Notes: a model not told the origin generated them from the sequence alone. Numbered from the stretch's first letter, positions 33,401 to 43,893 are shown. The stretch: 64,000 bases of DNA from an uncultured SAR86 cluster bacterium (GCA_902606175.1 CACLEZ010000001.1:1-64000); one strand, 5' to 3'. Numbers and translations are program-made.

Positions 33401-34974
33401 AGAAGTCTTGGTTTATCAGAAAGGCAAGCCAATGCTGCATCATTACCCATAGACCCTAGAGGATCTCTTAATTCGGAAACAAGAGGTAAAAGCATGAATT
33501 GCATGGTCTCTGTGGTGTAGCCAAAAGCTCTCATCCTCTCGATTAGATTATTTTCTACGCCATCTTTTTGGGATTGTCCATTCAGGCTGTCTAGATCAAC
33601 TATGGACTGGTTCCATTCTATGTAATCGTGTTGATTCGCAATGTCTGTCTTAATGGTATCATCAGGAATCATCTCACCTTTTTCGAAATCTATAAGAAAC
33701 ATCTTACCTGGTTGCAATCTACCTTTTTTAACTACTCTTTCTGGATCAATAGGTAGGACTCCGACCTCTGAAGCCATAATGACCTTATCATCATCAGTTA
33801 AATAAAATCTGCTCGGTCTTAAACCATTCCTGTCTAAAACTGCTCCAACTTTTTTTCCATCTGTGAAGACGATAGAGGCAGGCCCGTCCCAAGGTTCAAT
33901 CATGGATGAGCTAAATTGGTAGAATGCTTTCTTTTGATCTGACATATTCACATCTGATTGCCATGCTTCCGGGATCATCATCATGACTGATTCTTGTAGA
34001 CTTCTTCCAGACAGTAGAAGGAACTCTAAGACATTGTCAAAACTACCTGAATCAGTGCAGTCTAATTCTGCAATGGGGAAAAGTTTTTCTATTTCCTCAC
34101 CAAATAAGTCACTTTTAACAGTTCCTTGCCTAGCTTTCATGGCATTCATATTACCTTTAAGGGTATTGATTTCACCGTTATGGCACATATATCTGTTCGG
34201 CTGAGCTCTATCCCAGGAAGGAAATGTATTTGTGCTAAACCTTGAATGCACCATTGCTAAATGAGTTTCGAAAGTCTTGTTTTCTAAATCAGGGTAGAAG
34301 GGAAAAAGTTGGGAGGGAGTAAGCATACCCTTGTAAACCATTACTGAAGTTGACAAGCTGCATACGTAAAAAAGTTTTGCTTCTTTAAGCTCTTCTGAGT
34401 TTCGAATTAGGTTACTGATTCTTTTCCTAATTAAATAGAGTTTTCTATCAAATTCATCCTTGCTGATGCCGTCTAGACATTTAATGAAAAGTTGTTTTAT
34501 AAACGGTTGTGCACTCCTAGAAGCAGGACCAACATTCGCTCCTTTGGGGTCAACTGGGACTTCTCTCCAACCTAAGCAGATTTGATTTTCTTCTTTTATA
34601 ATTGACTCTGTTTCTTTAATGCAGAATTCTCTTTCACTTTGATCAGTTGGTAAAAATATATTCCCAACTGCATACTGACCTATTTCAGGGAGGCTTATTT
34701 CAATTTTTTTTGCTTCTGCTCTGAAAAAACTATCGGGCAATGCCATAAGTATTCCAGCTCCATCGCCTGTATTTTCTTCGAACCCACATCCACCTCTATG
34801 GTCCATTTGAGAATTTACATGAAAGGCATCATCCATTATTTCTCTTGAAGGAATACCCTTGATATTGGCAACTAACCCTACACCACAAGAATCTTTTTCA
34901 AATTGTGGGTCGTATAATCCCCTTTTTTTGGGGAAGCCAAACCTGTACTTATCTTTAAGTCTAAAATTTTTCAT
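30415..34974 (-). CDS. gltB: Glutamate synthase (NADPH) large subunit, reading frame broken by two opposite 1-base shifts
   Basis: The coding span is 4,560 bases, exactly 1,519 codons plus stop, the normal GltB size, but it reads in three pieces. Piece 1 (34974-33142) holds the class II glutaminase domain with nucleophile Cys30 in KDSCGVGLV. Piece 2 (about 33150-32970) is the stretch [21 protein letters not shown]... to VHHHL. Piece 3 (from about 32980) has [13 protein letters not shown], the FMN/3Fe-4S synthase domain and the C-terminal beta-helix [13 protein letters not shown] missing A in the run at 33153-33158 (T on the plus strand) and an extra A in the run at 32977-32984 explain everything, and the frame is restored. 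All active-site segments are intact, so probably a functional gene with sequence errors. Confidence 0.88.
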
Positions 34975-35081
34975 ATTTAGTGGGTTGTGGACACTCAGCT
35001 AACTAATTAGCAAAAAAGTTAGTTATGAGAGTTGCGCAGGTGCGTAATTGTACCTTTTGTTGATCAATCTGGGAAGTTTGC

Positions 35082-36155
35082 TTAGGTTAATTTAATAGAC
35101 TCAATAATATCGGATTCTTGTATATCGGATAAAATTTTTGCTTCTCCGATAGAGCTCAACAAAATAAAATTAAGACTATCGCCTTTCTTTTTTTTATCTG
35201 CTGACATAAGTTTTACTAAATCATTTGGTTGAAATTCACTTTTTAATAGTTCCTCAGACAGAATTGAATAAATAAGCTGCTTAATCTTATCTATTTCTTT
35301 TTTTTCGAGATTTAGGATTTTTTGAGATAAATTTGTAGCCATTAGCATTCCTAGTGCAACAGCCTCGCCATGAGAAAATCTCTTATAATTACCATAAACT
35401 TCAATGGCATGTCCAAAAGTATGACCGAAGTTAAGACATTTCCTAATTCCTTGCTCAGTTTCATCTTTTGAGACAACATCCGCTTTTATCTCAATGGATT
35501 TAGATATAGCTTCTAATAGCTTTACATCATTAGCCTTCAAAAGATCTTCTATATTTTCTTGCAACCACTGGAAAAAGATTTCATCTCTTATTAGAGCATG
35601 TTTAATAATCTCTGCCAGACCTTCCCTGATTTGTACTTTTTTTAAACTTTTTAAAAGTTTAGTATCGGTTAGTACTTTCGAAGGTTGATGAAAAGCTCCA
35701 ATCATATTTTTTCCTTTAGGATGATTTATGGCGGTTTTCCCACCTACGGAAGCATCGACTTGAGACAGTAAGGTTGATGGAATAAGTACAAAGTCGACTC
35801 CCCTAAGGTAGGTAGCAGCTGCAAATCCAGTCATATCACAAATAATACCTCCTCCAAGTGCAAAAAGGATGCAGTCTCTGCTGTAGCTTTGTTCAACAAG
35901 TTCATCATGAATAACAGACAATGTCGCATTGGACTTATTTTCTTCACTTGCTTCTAAGGTTAACTCAGAATACTTTGATGATATATTTGATAGAGCTATC
36001 TGAACCTTCTTTTTTACAGATTCTTCAATTTTTGAATCAATTACCAATAGAATTTCTTTATTTGAAAACTCTTTTAAATAATTCTCAGTGAGAATATCTG
36101 TTCCTACCAAAACTGGATAATCTCTTGAATCTGTATTTATCTTTATCTCTTTCAT
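35082..36155 (-). CDS. aroB: 3-dehydroquinate synthase
   Basis: Second step of the shikimate pathway, converting DAHP to 3-dehydroquinate with NAD and a divalent metal. Motifs visible: the NAD-binding GGGIICDMTGFAAATYLRGV, then PSTLLSQVDASVGGKTAINH, and the metal-ligand histidines in FGHTFGHAIE and the following FSHGEAVALGM. 357 aa, full length. It overlaps aroK by 4 bases. gltB follows 107 bases downstream on the same strand, as in Pseudomonas apart from one intervening gene there. Confidence 0.96.
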   Translation of the reverse strand: MKEIKINTDSRDYPVLVGTDILTENYLKEFSNKEILLVIDSKIEESVKKKVQIALSNISSKYSELTLEASEENKSNATLSVIHDELVEQSYSRDCILFALGGGIICDMTGFAAATYLRGVDFVLIPSTLLSQVDASVGGKTAINHPKGKNMIGAFHQPSKVLTDTKLLKSLKKVQIREGLAEIIKHALIRDEIFFQWLQENIEDLLKANDVKLLEAISKSIEIKADVVSKDETEQGIRKCLNFGHTFGHAIEVYGNYKRFSHGEAVALGMLMATNLSQKILNLEKKEIDKIKQLIYSILSEELLKSEFQPNDLVKLMSADKKKKGDSLNFILLSSIGEAKILSDIQESDIIESIKLT

Positions 36156-36649
36156 TTTTTCAACTCTAAAACAATTTGATCTGCCGCTTCATTAGGATCA
36201 TTTGTTTCTTTTATCGTTATATCACTACAAGCTTCATAGATTGGATTACGTATCTCTGCTATTTTTCTGAGTGTCTTTTCTTTATTAACTCCATAAAGAA
36301 GGGGTCTATCTTTATCATTAATAGTTCTTTCTAATTGAGTTTGAATACTTATTTCTAAGTATATTACTGTACCTTTATTCAATAACTCTCTATTTTCTTC
36401 TCTTAAAACTATACCGCCACCTGTTGAAATAACACAATTTTCATTAGTATTGAGATTACTAAATGCTTCATATTCCCTGTCTCTAAATTTCTCTTCACCT
36501 TCAACATCAAAAATCCAAGATATTTTAGCTCCAGCTTTTTTCTCGATTTCATTATCTATATCAAAAAAATTTAGACCTAACTTTTTAGAAAGTTTTCTGC
36601 CTATAGTAGACTTACCAGAAGCCATAGAGCCGATAATTATTAGCCTCAT
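36152..36649 (-). CDS. aroK: Shikimate kinase
   Basis: Phosphorylates shikimate at the 3-OH. P-loop GSMASGKSTIGRKLS at the N-terminus, shikimate-binding FFDIDNEIE and VEGEEKFRDREYE, the glycine loop STGGGIVLREENR, and the lid region RPLL. 165 aa is standard. Divergent from mrcA across 20 bases; in Pseudomonas and many gammaproteobacteria the pilMNOPQ genes separate these two, and they are absent here. Confidence 0.95.
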   Translation of the reverse strand: MRLIIIGSMASGKSTIGRKLSKKLGLNFFDIDNEIEKKAGAKISWIFDVEGEEKFRDREYEAFSNLNTNENCVISTGGGIVLREENRELLNKGTVIYLEISIQTQLERTINDKDRPLLYGVNKEKTLRKIAEIRNPIYEACSDITIKETNDPNEAADQIVLELKK

Positions 36650-36669
36650 TAGGTTATTATAACTCCTAG

Positions 36670-39039
36670 ATGTGGCTTAAATTGAAAACATACTTCATTT
36701 CGTTCTCATACAGCTTATATGGAAAGGTCTTTCTTATATTCCTTTGCATTTCTTTAATGCTCTTATCTAGTTTGAATATATATATTGATAGCAAGCTGCC
36801 AAATGAACAAACCATTAGAGATATAGAACTTCAGATACCTCTCAAAATTTTCTCTTCAGATGGGAAATTAATAGGTGAGTTTGGAGAACAAAGAAGAACG
36901 GCTTTAAATTTTAATGAAATACCAAATCATTATGTAAATGCTGTATTGGCAGCAGAAGATGATAATTTTTTCTCTCATTCTGGAGTGAGTTATACCGGAC
37001 TTCTTAGGTCTCTTTATAGGCTTGCAGTTTCAGGGCAAATCCAAGGAGGAGGAAGCACTATAACAATGCAGGTTGCTGGGAATTATTTAACTAGCAGAGA
37101 TATAAGTCTTTTCCGAAAAGTAAAAGATATATTTCTGGCCTATAGATTAGAAAAGACATACTCAAAAGAAGAAATTTTTGAGTTTTATGTGAATAGAATT
37201 TTCTTTGGGAATCGTGCCTACGGAATTGCTGCAGCCAGTGAAGTTTACTATGGCAGGCCTTTATCAGATTTAAATATGGCGCAATGGGCAATGATTGCTG
37301 CACTTCCTAAGGCACCTTCTTCCATAAATCCTCTTGTTAACCCTAAAAGGGCGCTGATTAGACGTAATTGGATTCTACAAAGAATGCTCGATTTAAAATA
37401 CATTCATAAAGAGCAGTTCAATATAGCAATTGAAGCGCCAATAAGTGCCAATTATTATGGACTAGTTTCAGAAGTCAAAGCACCTTATGTTGCTGAAGAA
37501 GTGAGGCGTTATATGATTCAGGAATATGGTTTAAAAGCGTATTCTGAGGGACTTGAGGTCTATACAACTATTAGATCAAAATTCCAAAACCATGCGGCAG
37601 ATGCTTTGCGGTCAGGTTTAGAAGATTATGATAGAAGGCATGGTTTTCGTGAACCAGAAAATATATTTGATCTTTTTCCTGAAAACTTTTTTCAATATTC
37701 AAAATCAGAAAAGATTTATGAAGCAGAAGAAACTTTAAACTTAGAATCAAGAGATTTAGAAGAGAAATCAGATCTGTCTAATGTTTTCCAATACCTAGAG
37801 ACATTTACTGAAAATAAAGAGCGTTTTATAGGAGTTGTAACTAATAATTCTAAGGACCTAGAAGTTCTTACAAAATATGGCAATCTAATTGATATACAGT
37901 GGAATGAAGATTTAAAGTGGGCGCGACCTTACATTTCCGAAAATAGAAGGGGTGCAAGACCTAGATCCTTTTTAGACATAATAAAACTAGGCGATTTAGT
38001 ATGGCTCTCTCAAGATAGTGTCACTAAAACTATTTCTCTTACCCAGATTCCTGAGGCACAAAGTGCATTAATTTCGATTGATCCAAAATCAGGTTCAATT
38101 CTTGCCTCTGTCGGAGGATATGATTTCTTCTTGAGTAAATTTAATAGGGTAGAGCAAGCTTCTCCATTACTAGGTTCAAATTTTAAGCCATTTTTGTATG
38201 CAGCTGCTTTTTCAGATGGATTTACACCTTCTTCTCTTATCAATGATGCGCCAATTATATTTGAAGATGAAGCTTTAGAAGAAAGATGGAGGCCAAGGAA
38301 TGCTAGTGGTAAATTCTATGGACCAACAAGACTTCGTGAAGGTTTACTGCAAAGTAGAAACCTAGTATCCGTTAGATTATTGAGGGAGTTGGGGGTTGAT
38401 AAAGTTAGAAATTTTGCCGAAAAATTTGGCTTTGATAAGCAAAGACTTCCAGCAGATCTTTCTTTATCTTTAGGAACGGCATCATTAAGTCCTTTATCAA
38501 ATGCAGTTGCTTATTCAGTATTTGCAAATGAAGGAAAAAAGGTCGAACCTTATTTGATCTCAAAGATTCTAAATCGATCTGGCGAGATTCTATTCGAAAA
38601 AAAAATACAAGATCCACAACAAGTTATTGATCCAAGGATAGCTTTTTTGATCAATGATATCTTAAAAGAAGCTGCAGTCAGAGGGACAGCTAGAAAAATC
38701 TCTGAACTTCAAAGAAAAGATTTTGCTGGTAAAACTGGTACAACAAACGAAGCTGAAAGCACATGGTTTACTGGATATAATGATCAAATTGTTACATCTG
38801 TTTGGGTAGGGTTTGATCAGCCTAAAAGCTTAGGAGACAGAGAGTTCGGCTCATCTATAGCTCTACCTATTTGGTTGAATTACAAAAAACAAATAATAGA
38901 TGAAATACCGATATCTTCTGCACTTCCTCCTGAAGGTCTATCGATCGTTAAAATTGATAGGGATTCAGGTCAGCTAGCCGATGAGCAAACTAATAAGCCT
39001 ATGTTTGAATACTTTCTAGAAGAGAGCATCCCTAATTAG
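36670..39039 (+). CDS. mrcA: Penicillin-binding protein 1a (bifunctional peptidoglycan synthase)
   Basis: Second class A PBP of the window. N-terminal transmembrane segment (about 18-37), GT51 domain with catalytic Glu96 (AAEDDNFF) and GGGSTITMQVAGNYL, an intermediate OB-like domain (about 330-460) typical of PBP1a, then the transpeptidase domain: S503-N-F-K, S562-R-N, and K688-T-G. 789 aa, somewhat shorter than the 850 aa of E. coli. The OB-like region and position next to aroK identify it as PBP1a. Its 3' end overlaps slmA tail-to-tail by 8 bases. Confidence 0.95.
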   Translation: MWLKLKTYFISFSYSLYGKVFLIFLCISLMLLSSLNIYIDSKLPNEQTIRDIELQIPLKIFSSDGKLIGEFGEQRRTALNFNEIPNHYVNAVLAAEDDNFFSHSGVSYTGLLRSLYRLAVSGQIQGGGSTITMQVAGNYLTSRDISLFRKVKDIFLAYRLEKTYSKEEIFEFYVNRIFFGNRAYGIAAASEVYYGRPLSDLNMAQWAMIAALPKAPSSINPLVNPKRALIRRNWILQRMLDLKYIHKEQFNIAIEAPISANYYGLVSEVKAPYVAEEVRRYMIQEYGLKAYSEGLEVYTTIRSKFQNHAADALRSGLEDYDRRHGFREPENIFDLFPENFFQYSKSEKIYEAEETLNLESRDLEEKSDLSNVFQYLETFTENKERFIGVVTNNSKDLEVLTKYGNLIDIQWNEDLKWARPYISENRRGARPRSFLDIIKLGDLVWLSQDSVTKTISLTQIPEAQSALISIDPKSGSILASVGGYDFFLSKFNRVEQASPLLGSNFKPFLYAAAFSDGFTPSSLINDAPIIFEDEALEERWRPRNASGKFYGPTRLREGLLQSRNLVSVRLLRELGVDKVRNFAEKFGFDKQRLPADLSLSLGTASLSPLSNAVAYSVFANEGKKVEPYLISKILNRSGEILFEKKIQDPQQVIDPRIAFLINDILKEAAVRGTARKISELQRKDFAGKTGTTNEAESTWFTGYNDQIVTSVWVGFDQPKSLGDREFGSSIALPIWLNYKKQIIDEIPISSALPPEGLSIVKIDRDSGQLADEQTNKPMFEYFLEESIPN

Positions 39040-39619
39040 CATCTAAAGATGTGATTAGAAATTCAAATTGATCATTGATTCTTTTTGAAGGCGATTCTGT
39101 AAAGCCAGATCTTACAAACTGTTGTATTATGCCTTCAGAACAAGCCAATAAAAGATTTGCAGCAGATGCAGTTGGCAGTCCGAGTTTCTTTTTTGTTTCT
39201 TGTTCGTATTTTTGTAGGTTCTGCTTTATTAGTAACTCTACTTTAGCCATCATTTGCTTGATTCTCTCATCCAGACTTGTTTCATCTACTGAAAATGCTT
39301 CTCTAGTTAGTAGTCTAGCCAAGCCTGGGTTCTTTTCACTGAAGGTTACCAGTAAAACAAGAATTTTCTTTACCTTTTCAAGTTCATCCTCTTCGCCAGA
39401 ATTAATGTTGTTAATGAGATCAAAAATATTTTGTTCACAAAAGTCTACTAAACCTGAATATATTTTCTTTTTACTAGGAAAATGCCTGTAGATTGCTGCT
39501 TCAGTGATATCGCATTCGGCTGCTAGAAGGGATGTTGTGATTTTTACGGGACCTTTTTCACCAAGCATTTTAGCAAGGCTTTGCATGATATCTAATTGGC
39601 GCGGTTTCAGCTGACTCAT
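39032..39619 (-). CDS. slmA: Nucleoid occlusion factor SlmA (TetR family)
   Basis: TetR-family DNA-binding protein that blocks FtsZ ring assembly over the nucleoid. Residues 8-60 have the helix-turn-helix, with KITTSLLAAECDITEAAIYRHFPSKKK; EKNPGLARLLTREAF is the SlmA-specific segment in the regulatory domain. 195 aa matches. Gene order algC-argB-slmA on one strand is the standard gammaproteobacterial arrangement (with dut and coaBC nearby in others, not seen here), which supports SlmA over an ordinary TetR repressor. Confidence 0.9.
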   Translation of the reverse strand: MSQLKPRQLDIMQSLAKMLGEKGPVKITTSLLAAECDITEAAIYRHFPSKKKIYSGLVDFCEQNIFDLINNINSGEEDELEKVKKILVLLVTFSEKNPGLARLLTREAFSVDETSLDERIKQMMAKVELLIKQNLQKYEQETKKKLGLPTASAANLLLACSEGIIQQFVRSGFTESPSKRINDQFEFLITSLDAN

Positions 39620-39628
39620 AATTTAGAT

Positions 39629-40492
39629 TCAGCTTATCATAGTTCCTACGCCCTCTTCAGTTAGTACTTCTAGTAGCACTGCATGGGGAACCCTTCCATC
39701 AATAATGTGACAAGTTTTTACACCTTTCTTCTTGGCCTTAAGGGCAGCCTTAAGTTTTGGAGTCATTCCGCCCTTTATATATTCTTCTTTGAGAATTTTT
39801 TGACCTTTCTGTAAAGAGATTTTAGAAATAAGTTTATTTTTAGAGTCCCCAATCCCTTTAACATCTGTTAAGAGTATAAGTTTTTCGGCTTCAAGAGCTT
39901 CTGCAACCTCACCCGCAACAACATCAGCATTTATATTTAAGTAATTATGCTTCCTTGAGATCCCAATGGGAGATATAACAGGGATAAAGCCTTTTTCTAT
40001 TATTTTTTTGAGATCACGAGTTTTTATCTTATCTACTTTTCCAACATAACCTAAATCAATACTGCCTTGGCTCACTTCTTTTGATGCTCTAATAACCTGA
40101 TACCTAGTATGGTTAAAAGATATTGCATTACCACCAAACTTTTTTATCAACTTTACAATCTCATTATTAATTGTTGTCCCGAGGACTTTTTTCACAACAG
40201 TCATAGCAGATTTAGTTGTGACCCTGAGTCCACCAATGAACTCTGATTCAACACCTGCCTTAGCCAGCTCATTACCAATTTGAGGACCTCCTCCATGCAC
40301 AATTACTGGTTTCATTCCTACTAATTTCATAAGAGCTATATCTCTTGTAAAGCTCTCTTTAAGTGACTCATCTATCATGGCAGCGCCGCCATACTTAATA
40401 ACAATTACTTTATCTTTAAACTTTCTTATATAGGGTAGGCCTTCAGTTAAAACTGAAGCAATATTCTCTGCCTGTTTTCTATTAATGGTCAT
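39629..40492 (-). CDS. argB: Acetylglutamate kinase
   Basis: Second step of arginine synthesis, phosphorylating N-acetylglutamate. Amino acid kinase fold: KYGGAAMIDESLK, the ATP/substrate-binding IVHGGGPQIGNEL, INADVVAGEVAEALEA, and the C-terminal GGMTPKLKAALKA. 287 aa. The upstream algC stop is 2 bases before it and slmA follows 9 bases after its end, so all three form one transcription unit. ArgC, the next enzyme, is at 6990-7997. Confidence 0.95.
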   Translation of the reverse strand: MTINRKQAENIASVLTEGLPYIRKFKDKVIVIKYGGAAMIDESLKESFTRDIALMKLVGMKPVIVHGGGPQIGNELAKAGVESEFIGGLRVTTKSAMTVVKKVLGTTINNEIVKLIKKFGGNAISFNHTRYQVIRASKEVSQGSIDLGYVGKVDKIKTRDLKKIIEKGFIPVISPIGISRKHNYLNINADVVAGEVAEALEAEKLILLTDVKGIGDSKNKLISKISLQKGQKILKEEYIKGGMTPKLKAALKAKKKGVKTCHIIDGRVPHAVLLEVLTEEGVGTMIS

Positions 40493-40494
40493 TA

Positions 40495-41859
40495 TTAAAA
40501 TTTATTTATATTTGGTTTTATACTTTTTAGTCCTAAGTAAAAAATCTCTTTTATTTTATTTAAATCATCATTTGTTTCAGCTTCAAATCTTAATACTAGA
40601 TATGGTGAAGTATTAGATGGCCTCAGTAATCCCCAGCCTTTCTCAAATTCAACTCTTATACCATCTATGCTAACTATTTTAGCGTCATTAAAATTAGAAT
40701 TTTCTATAAATTTTTTTACTATTTGAAATTTCTCTTCGTCTGCAGCAGGTATATTTATCTCTGGAGTTGAAAGCATATTAGGAACAGTCACAAATGGATC
40801 ATCTCCTTCTGAACTTGCAATTATTTCTAGCATTCTGGCACCAGCATATATCCCATCATCAAATCCTGGCCATCTATCATTAAAGAAAATATGACCACTC
40901 ATTTCACCACCGAGTAAAGCATTTGTTTCCCTTATTTTCTGTTTTATAAAAGTATGACCAGTCTTGCATATCAAAGGCTTGCCTTTGAGCTTTTCAATTT
41001 CATCTGAAAGTAGCTTAGAGCACTTAACATCAAAAACAATATTAGCATTGGGGCTAGACTGAATGACTTGTCTCGAAAACATTATCATCTGTCTATCAGG
41101 GAAGATCATTTCTCCTTTGGGAGAAATTACACCTAATCTGTCAGCATCTCCATCAAAAGCTAGCCCCACTACTGAATCATTTTCTTTTACATTTTTAATA
41201 AGATCTTCCATATTTTCTAATTTAGATGGATCCGGGTGATGATTTGGGAATGAGCCATCTGGTTCTCCATATAGCTCTATTACATCGCAACCTAATCTTT
41301 CATATACCTCTTTTGCCACAACACCGGCTGCACCATTTCCACAATCTATTGAGATACTCAGATTTTTATTTAGTTTAATGCTTCCCAATATCCGACTTAT
41401 ATAAGTCTCCTTAATATCTTCTTTGTTTGATATACCTTTTCCTTTTCTAAAATTTTCTTCTAAGATTCTTTGTTTAAGATGCAATATTTCTTCGCTAGTT
41501 GTCGAATGGTTATTAAAAACAATCTTGAATCCATTGTAATTTCCAGGATTATGACTACCAGTTATTACAACTCCACTTGAAGAGTTCAGTTCATAAGTCG
41601 AATGATAGAACATTGGACTTGTAACTATGCCAATATCAATCACATTACAGCCAGTAGATATTATTCCTGAAGAGAGCCAATCAAAGATTTGAGGACTTGA
41701 GAGTCTTGCATCTCTTCCAACAATGAATTCTTGGACATTTCTATCAATTGCTTCAGAACCCAAGGCTTTGCCGAGGCTTTGAACTACTTCTTCGGTAAGA
41801 TCTTCATAGGCTATGCCTCTAATATCATTAGCCCTAAATATGTTTTGGTTTAACTGCAC
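40495..41859 (-). CDS. algC: Phosphomannomutase/phosphoglucomutase
   Basis: Alpha-D-phosphohexomutase making mannose-1-P and glucose-1-P for LPS and other glycans. The four signature segments appear: IFRANDIRGIAYEDL, the phosphoserine loop GVVITGSHNPGNYNGFK, the metal loop FDGDADRLG, and sugar-binding GGEMSGHIFF; the C-terminal phosphate-binding RPSNTSPYLVLRFEA closes it. 454 aa. The start is GTG at 41859, as no in-frame ATG precedes the conserved sequence; no clear ribosome site. First gene of the unit algC-argB-slmA. Confidence 0.92.
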   Translation of the reverse strand: MQLNQNIFRANDIRGIAYEDLTEEVVQSLGKALGSEAIDRNVQEFIVGRDARLSSPQIFDWLSSGIISTGCNVIDIGIVTSPMFYHSTYELNSSSGVVITGSHNPGNYNGFKIVFNNHSTTSEEILHLKQRILEENFRKGKGISNKEDIKETYISRILGSIKLNKNLSISIDCGNGAAGVVAKEVYERLGCDVIELYGEPDGSFPNHHPDPSKLENMEDLIKNVKENDSVVGLAFDGDADRLGVISPKGEMIFPDRQMIMFSRQVIQSSPNANIVFDVKCSKLLSDEIEKLKGKPLICKTGHTFIKQKIRETNALLGGEMSGHIFFNDRWPGFDDGIYAGARMLEIIASSEGDDPFVTVPNMLSTPEINIPAADEEKFQIVKKFIENSNFNDAKIVSIDGIRVEFEKGWGLLRPSNTSPYLVLRFEAETNDDLNKIKEIFYLGLKSIKPNINKF

Positions 41860-41947
41860 GCTGCAAGTATATATTCTGAATAATCCATTTACTCTATATA
41901 AAATAATTTATATCGATAGAATATAAATAAAAATAAAGGAATTTGAT

Positions 41948-42865
41948 TTGGATCTCTCAAAAATAAGTGGTGAAATTTGGTTTGATGGCGAAATGATTGA
42001 TTGGCAAGATGCTAATACACATCTTTTGACTCACACTCTACATTATGGCCTGGGAGTATTCGAAGGAGTCAGAGCTTATGCTACTCAAAAAGGGCCATCT
42101 ATATTTAGGCTAGATGATCATACAGACAGACTCTTTAAATCAGCTGAAACGGTGAATATGGAAATTCCATACTCCAAGAAAGTTCTTAATGAAGCACATC
42201 AAATAGTCATAAAAGCAAATAATCTAAAAGAAGCCTATATCAGGCCAATGTGTTTTTATGGTTCAGAAGGTATGGGATTAAGGGCTGATAATTTAAAGGT
42301 TCATGCAATGGTAGCTGCTTGGGAGTGGCCATCATATATGGAACCTGAAGCTAGAACAAAAGGAATAAAAGTAAAGCTATCTTCTTTTAACAGACAAGTA
42401 AAAAACCCTGTTTCAAATGCTAAAGTCAATGGCAACTATGTTCATTCGATTGTTGCTCTAAATGAAGCATTGGAAAATGGTTTTGATGAGGCGTTGATGC
42501 TTGATGCAGATGGTTACGTGGCAGAAGGAAGCGGAGAAAATTTTTTCATAGTTAAAGAGGATGTGCTCTATTCACCGGATTTAGATTCATGTTTAGACGG
42601 TATAACAAGAAGAACGATTCTAGAATTGGCTGAAGAGCTGGGCATCTCTTATCAAATTAAGAAACTTACCGTTGAAGACGTTTTAGAAGCTGATGAATCA
42701 TTCTTTTCAGGAACTGCGGCTGAAGTAGTTCCAATTAACTCTTTAGATGGAAACACAATAGGCTCTGGAGACAGGGGACCAGTAACTGAAAGGTTACAAA
42801 GTATTTATTTTGATCAAGTTCGAGGAGTAAGGGATTTGAATCTCTCCTGGCATACCTACGTCTAA
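41948..42865 (+). CDS. ilvE: Branched-chain amino acid aminotransferase
   Basis: Fold-type IV PLP enzyme for the last step of Leu, Ile and Val synthesis. It has THTLHYGLGVFEGVRAY, the PLP lysine in NAKVNGNYVHSI, GYVAEGSGENFFIVK, DGITRRTILELA and the phosphate-binding FFSGTAAEVVPI. 305 aa. Start is TTG at 41948 with AAGGA at 41936-41940, seven bases upstream; no ATG is available. The following waaF starts 8 bases later; ilvE beside the waa cluster is the Pseudomonas order. Confidence 0.95.
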   Translation: MDLSKISGEIWFDGEMIDWQDANTHLLTHTLHYGLGVFEGVRAYATQKGPSIFRLDDHTDRLFKSAETVNMEIPYSKKVLNEAHQIVIKANNLKEAYIRPMCFYGSEGMGLRADNLKVHAMVAAWEWPSYMEPEARTKGIKVKLSSFNRQVKNPVSNAKVNGNYVHSIVALNEALENGFDEALMLDADGYVAEGSGENFFIVKEDVLYSPDLDSCLDGITRRTILELAEELGISYQIKKLTVEDVLEADESFFSGTAAEVVPINSLDGNTIGSGDRGPVTERLQSIYFDQVRGVRDLNLSWHTYV

Positions 42866-42872
42866 TTAGGTC

Positions 42873-43886
42873 ATGAAAATTTTAATCATTGGACCATCTT
42901 GGGTAGGTGATTCTGTTATGGCGCAAACACTTTACAAGCGTCTTAAGGATGAAGAGCCAAGATGCACCATTGATGTCATTTCTCCGGAATGGTCATTACC
43001 TCTGATGCAGAGAATGCCTGAAGTTTCAAAAGTTATTACATCTCCTTATTCGCATGGAGACATTCATATCTTATCAAGATATAGATTTGGTAAAAATTTA
43101 AAAAAATATAACTACGACAGAGCAATAGTACTTACAAATTCACTAAAATCATCATTGATCCCGTTTTTTGCTGATATACCTATTCGTACTGGATGGATAG
43201 GTGAATTGCGGTATATTCTGCTAAACGATATCAGATACTTTAAGAAAGAATCAAATAGTCTGATGGTAGAAAAATTTGCGGCTCTATCGATCCAAAAAAG
43301 TAATTTTTCTCTTGAGAACCTAACTTTCCCTTCTCTAGAAACTAATTTAAAGAATCAAAGAGAGAATTTAGAAAAACTGAATATAAATTCAGATTTGCCT
43401 AGCTTAGGAATTTGTCCAGGAGCAGAGTTTGGCCCTTCAAAAAAATGGCCAGCACAGTACTTTTCCGAAGTAGCCAAAGAATATGTTTCTAGAGGTTGGA
43501 ATGTTATTTGTTTTGGATCAAAAAATGATATAGAAACAGGTAGGAAACTTGAAACTTTTAACGGCCTAGGAGACGAGAATAAATTTTACAACTTAATTGG
43601 AATGACATCTTTGGTAGACGTAGTGGACCTTTTGGCTCATTGTAAGAGAGTAGTTACAAATGATTCCGGTTTAATGCATGTGGCGGCAGCTGTACAAACA
43701 CCCTTAGTAGCATTATATGGACCTTCTTCTCCTGAATATACTCCACCTTTGATAGATAATAAAAAAGTTATAAGAAAAATGGATGGATACCAAAAAATTA
43801 GAAAAGGGCAGAATGTAGATGGATACCATCATTCCTTATTGTCTATAAAGCCTGCTGAAGTTATTCGAGCCCTTGAGGCAATTTAA
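42873..43886 (+). CDS. waaF: ADP-heptose:LPS heptosyltransferase II
   Basis: GT9 enzyme adding the second inner-core heptose. The N-terminus MKILIIGPSWVGDSVMAQ and the sites GICPGAEFGPSKKWP, VTNDSGLMHVAAA and LYGPSSPEYTPP are nearly those of E. coli WaaF, so this is heptosyltransferase II not I. 337 aa. waaC (heptosyltransferase I), which normally follows it, is missing here; waaG comes next, 7 bases after its stop. Confidence 0.93.
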   Translation: MKILIIGPSWVGDSVMAQTLYKRLKDEEPRCTIDVISPEWSLPLMQRMPEVSKVITSPYSHGDIHILSRYRFGKNLKKYNYDRAIVLTNSLKSSLIPFFADIPIRTGWIGELRYILLNDIRYFKKESNSLMVEKFAALSIQKSNFSLENLTFPSLETNLKNQRENLEKLNINSDLPSLGICPGAEFGPSKKWPAQYFSEVAKEYVSRGWNVICFGSKNDIETGRKLETFNGLGDENKFYNLIGMTSLVDVVDLLAHCKRVVTNDSGLMHVAAAVQTPLVALYGPSSPEYTPPLIDNKKVIRKMDGYQKIRKGQNVDGYHHSLLSIKPAEVIRALEAI

Positions 43887-43893
43887 ATCTTTT

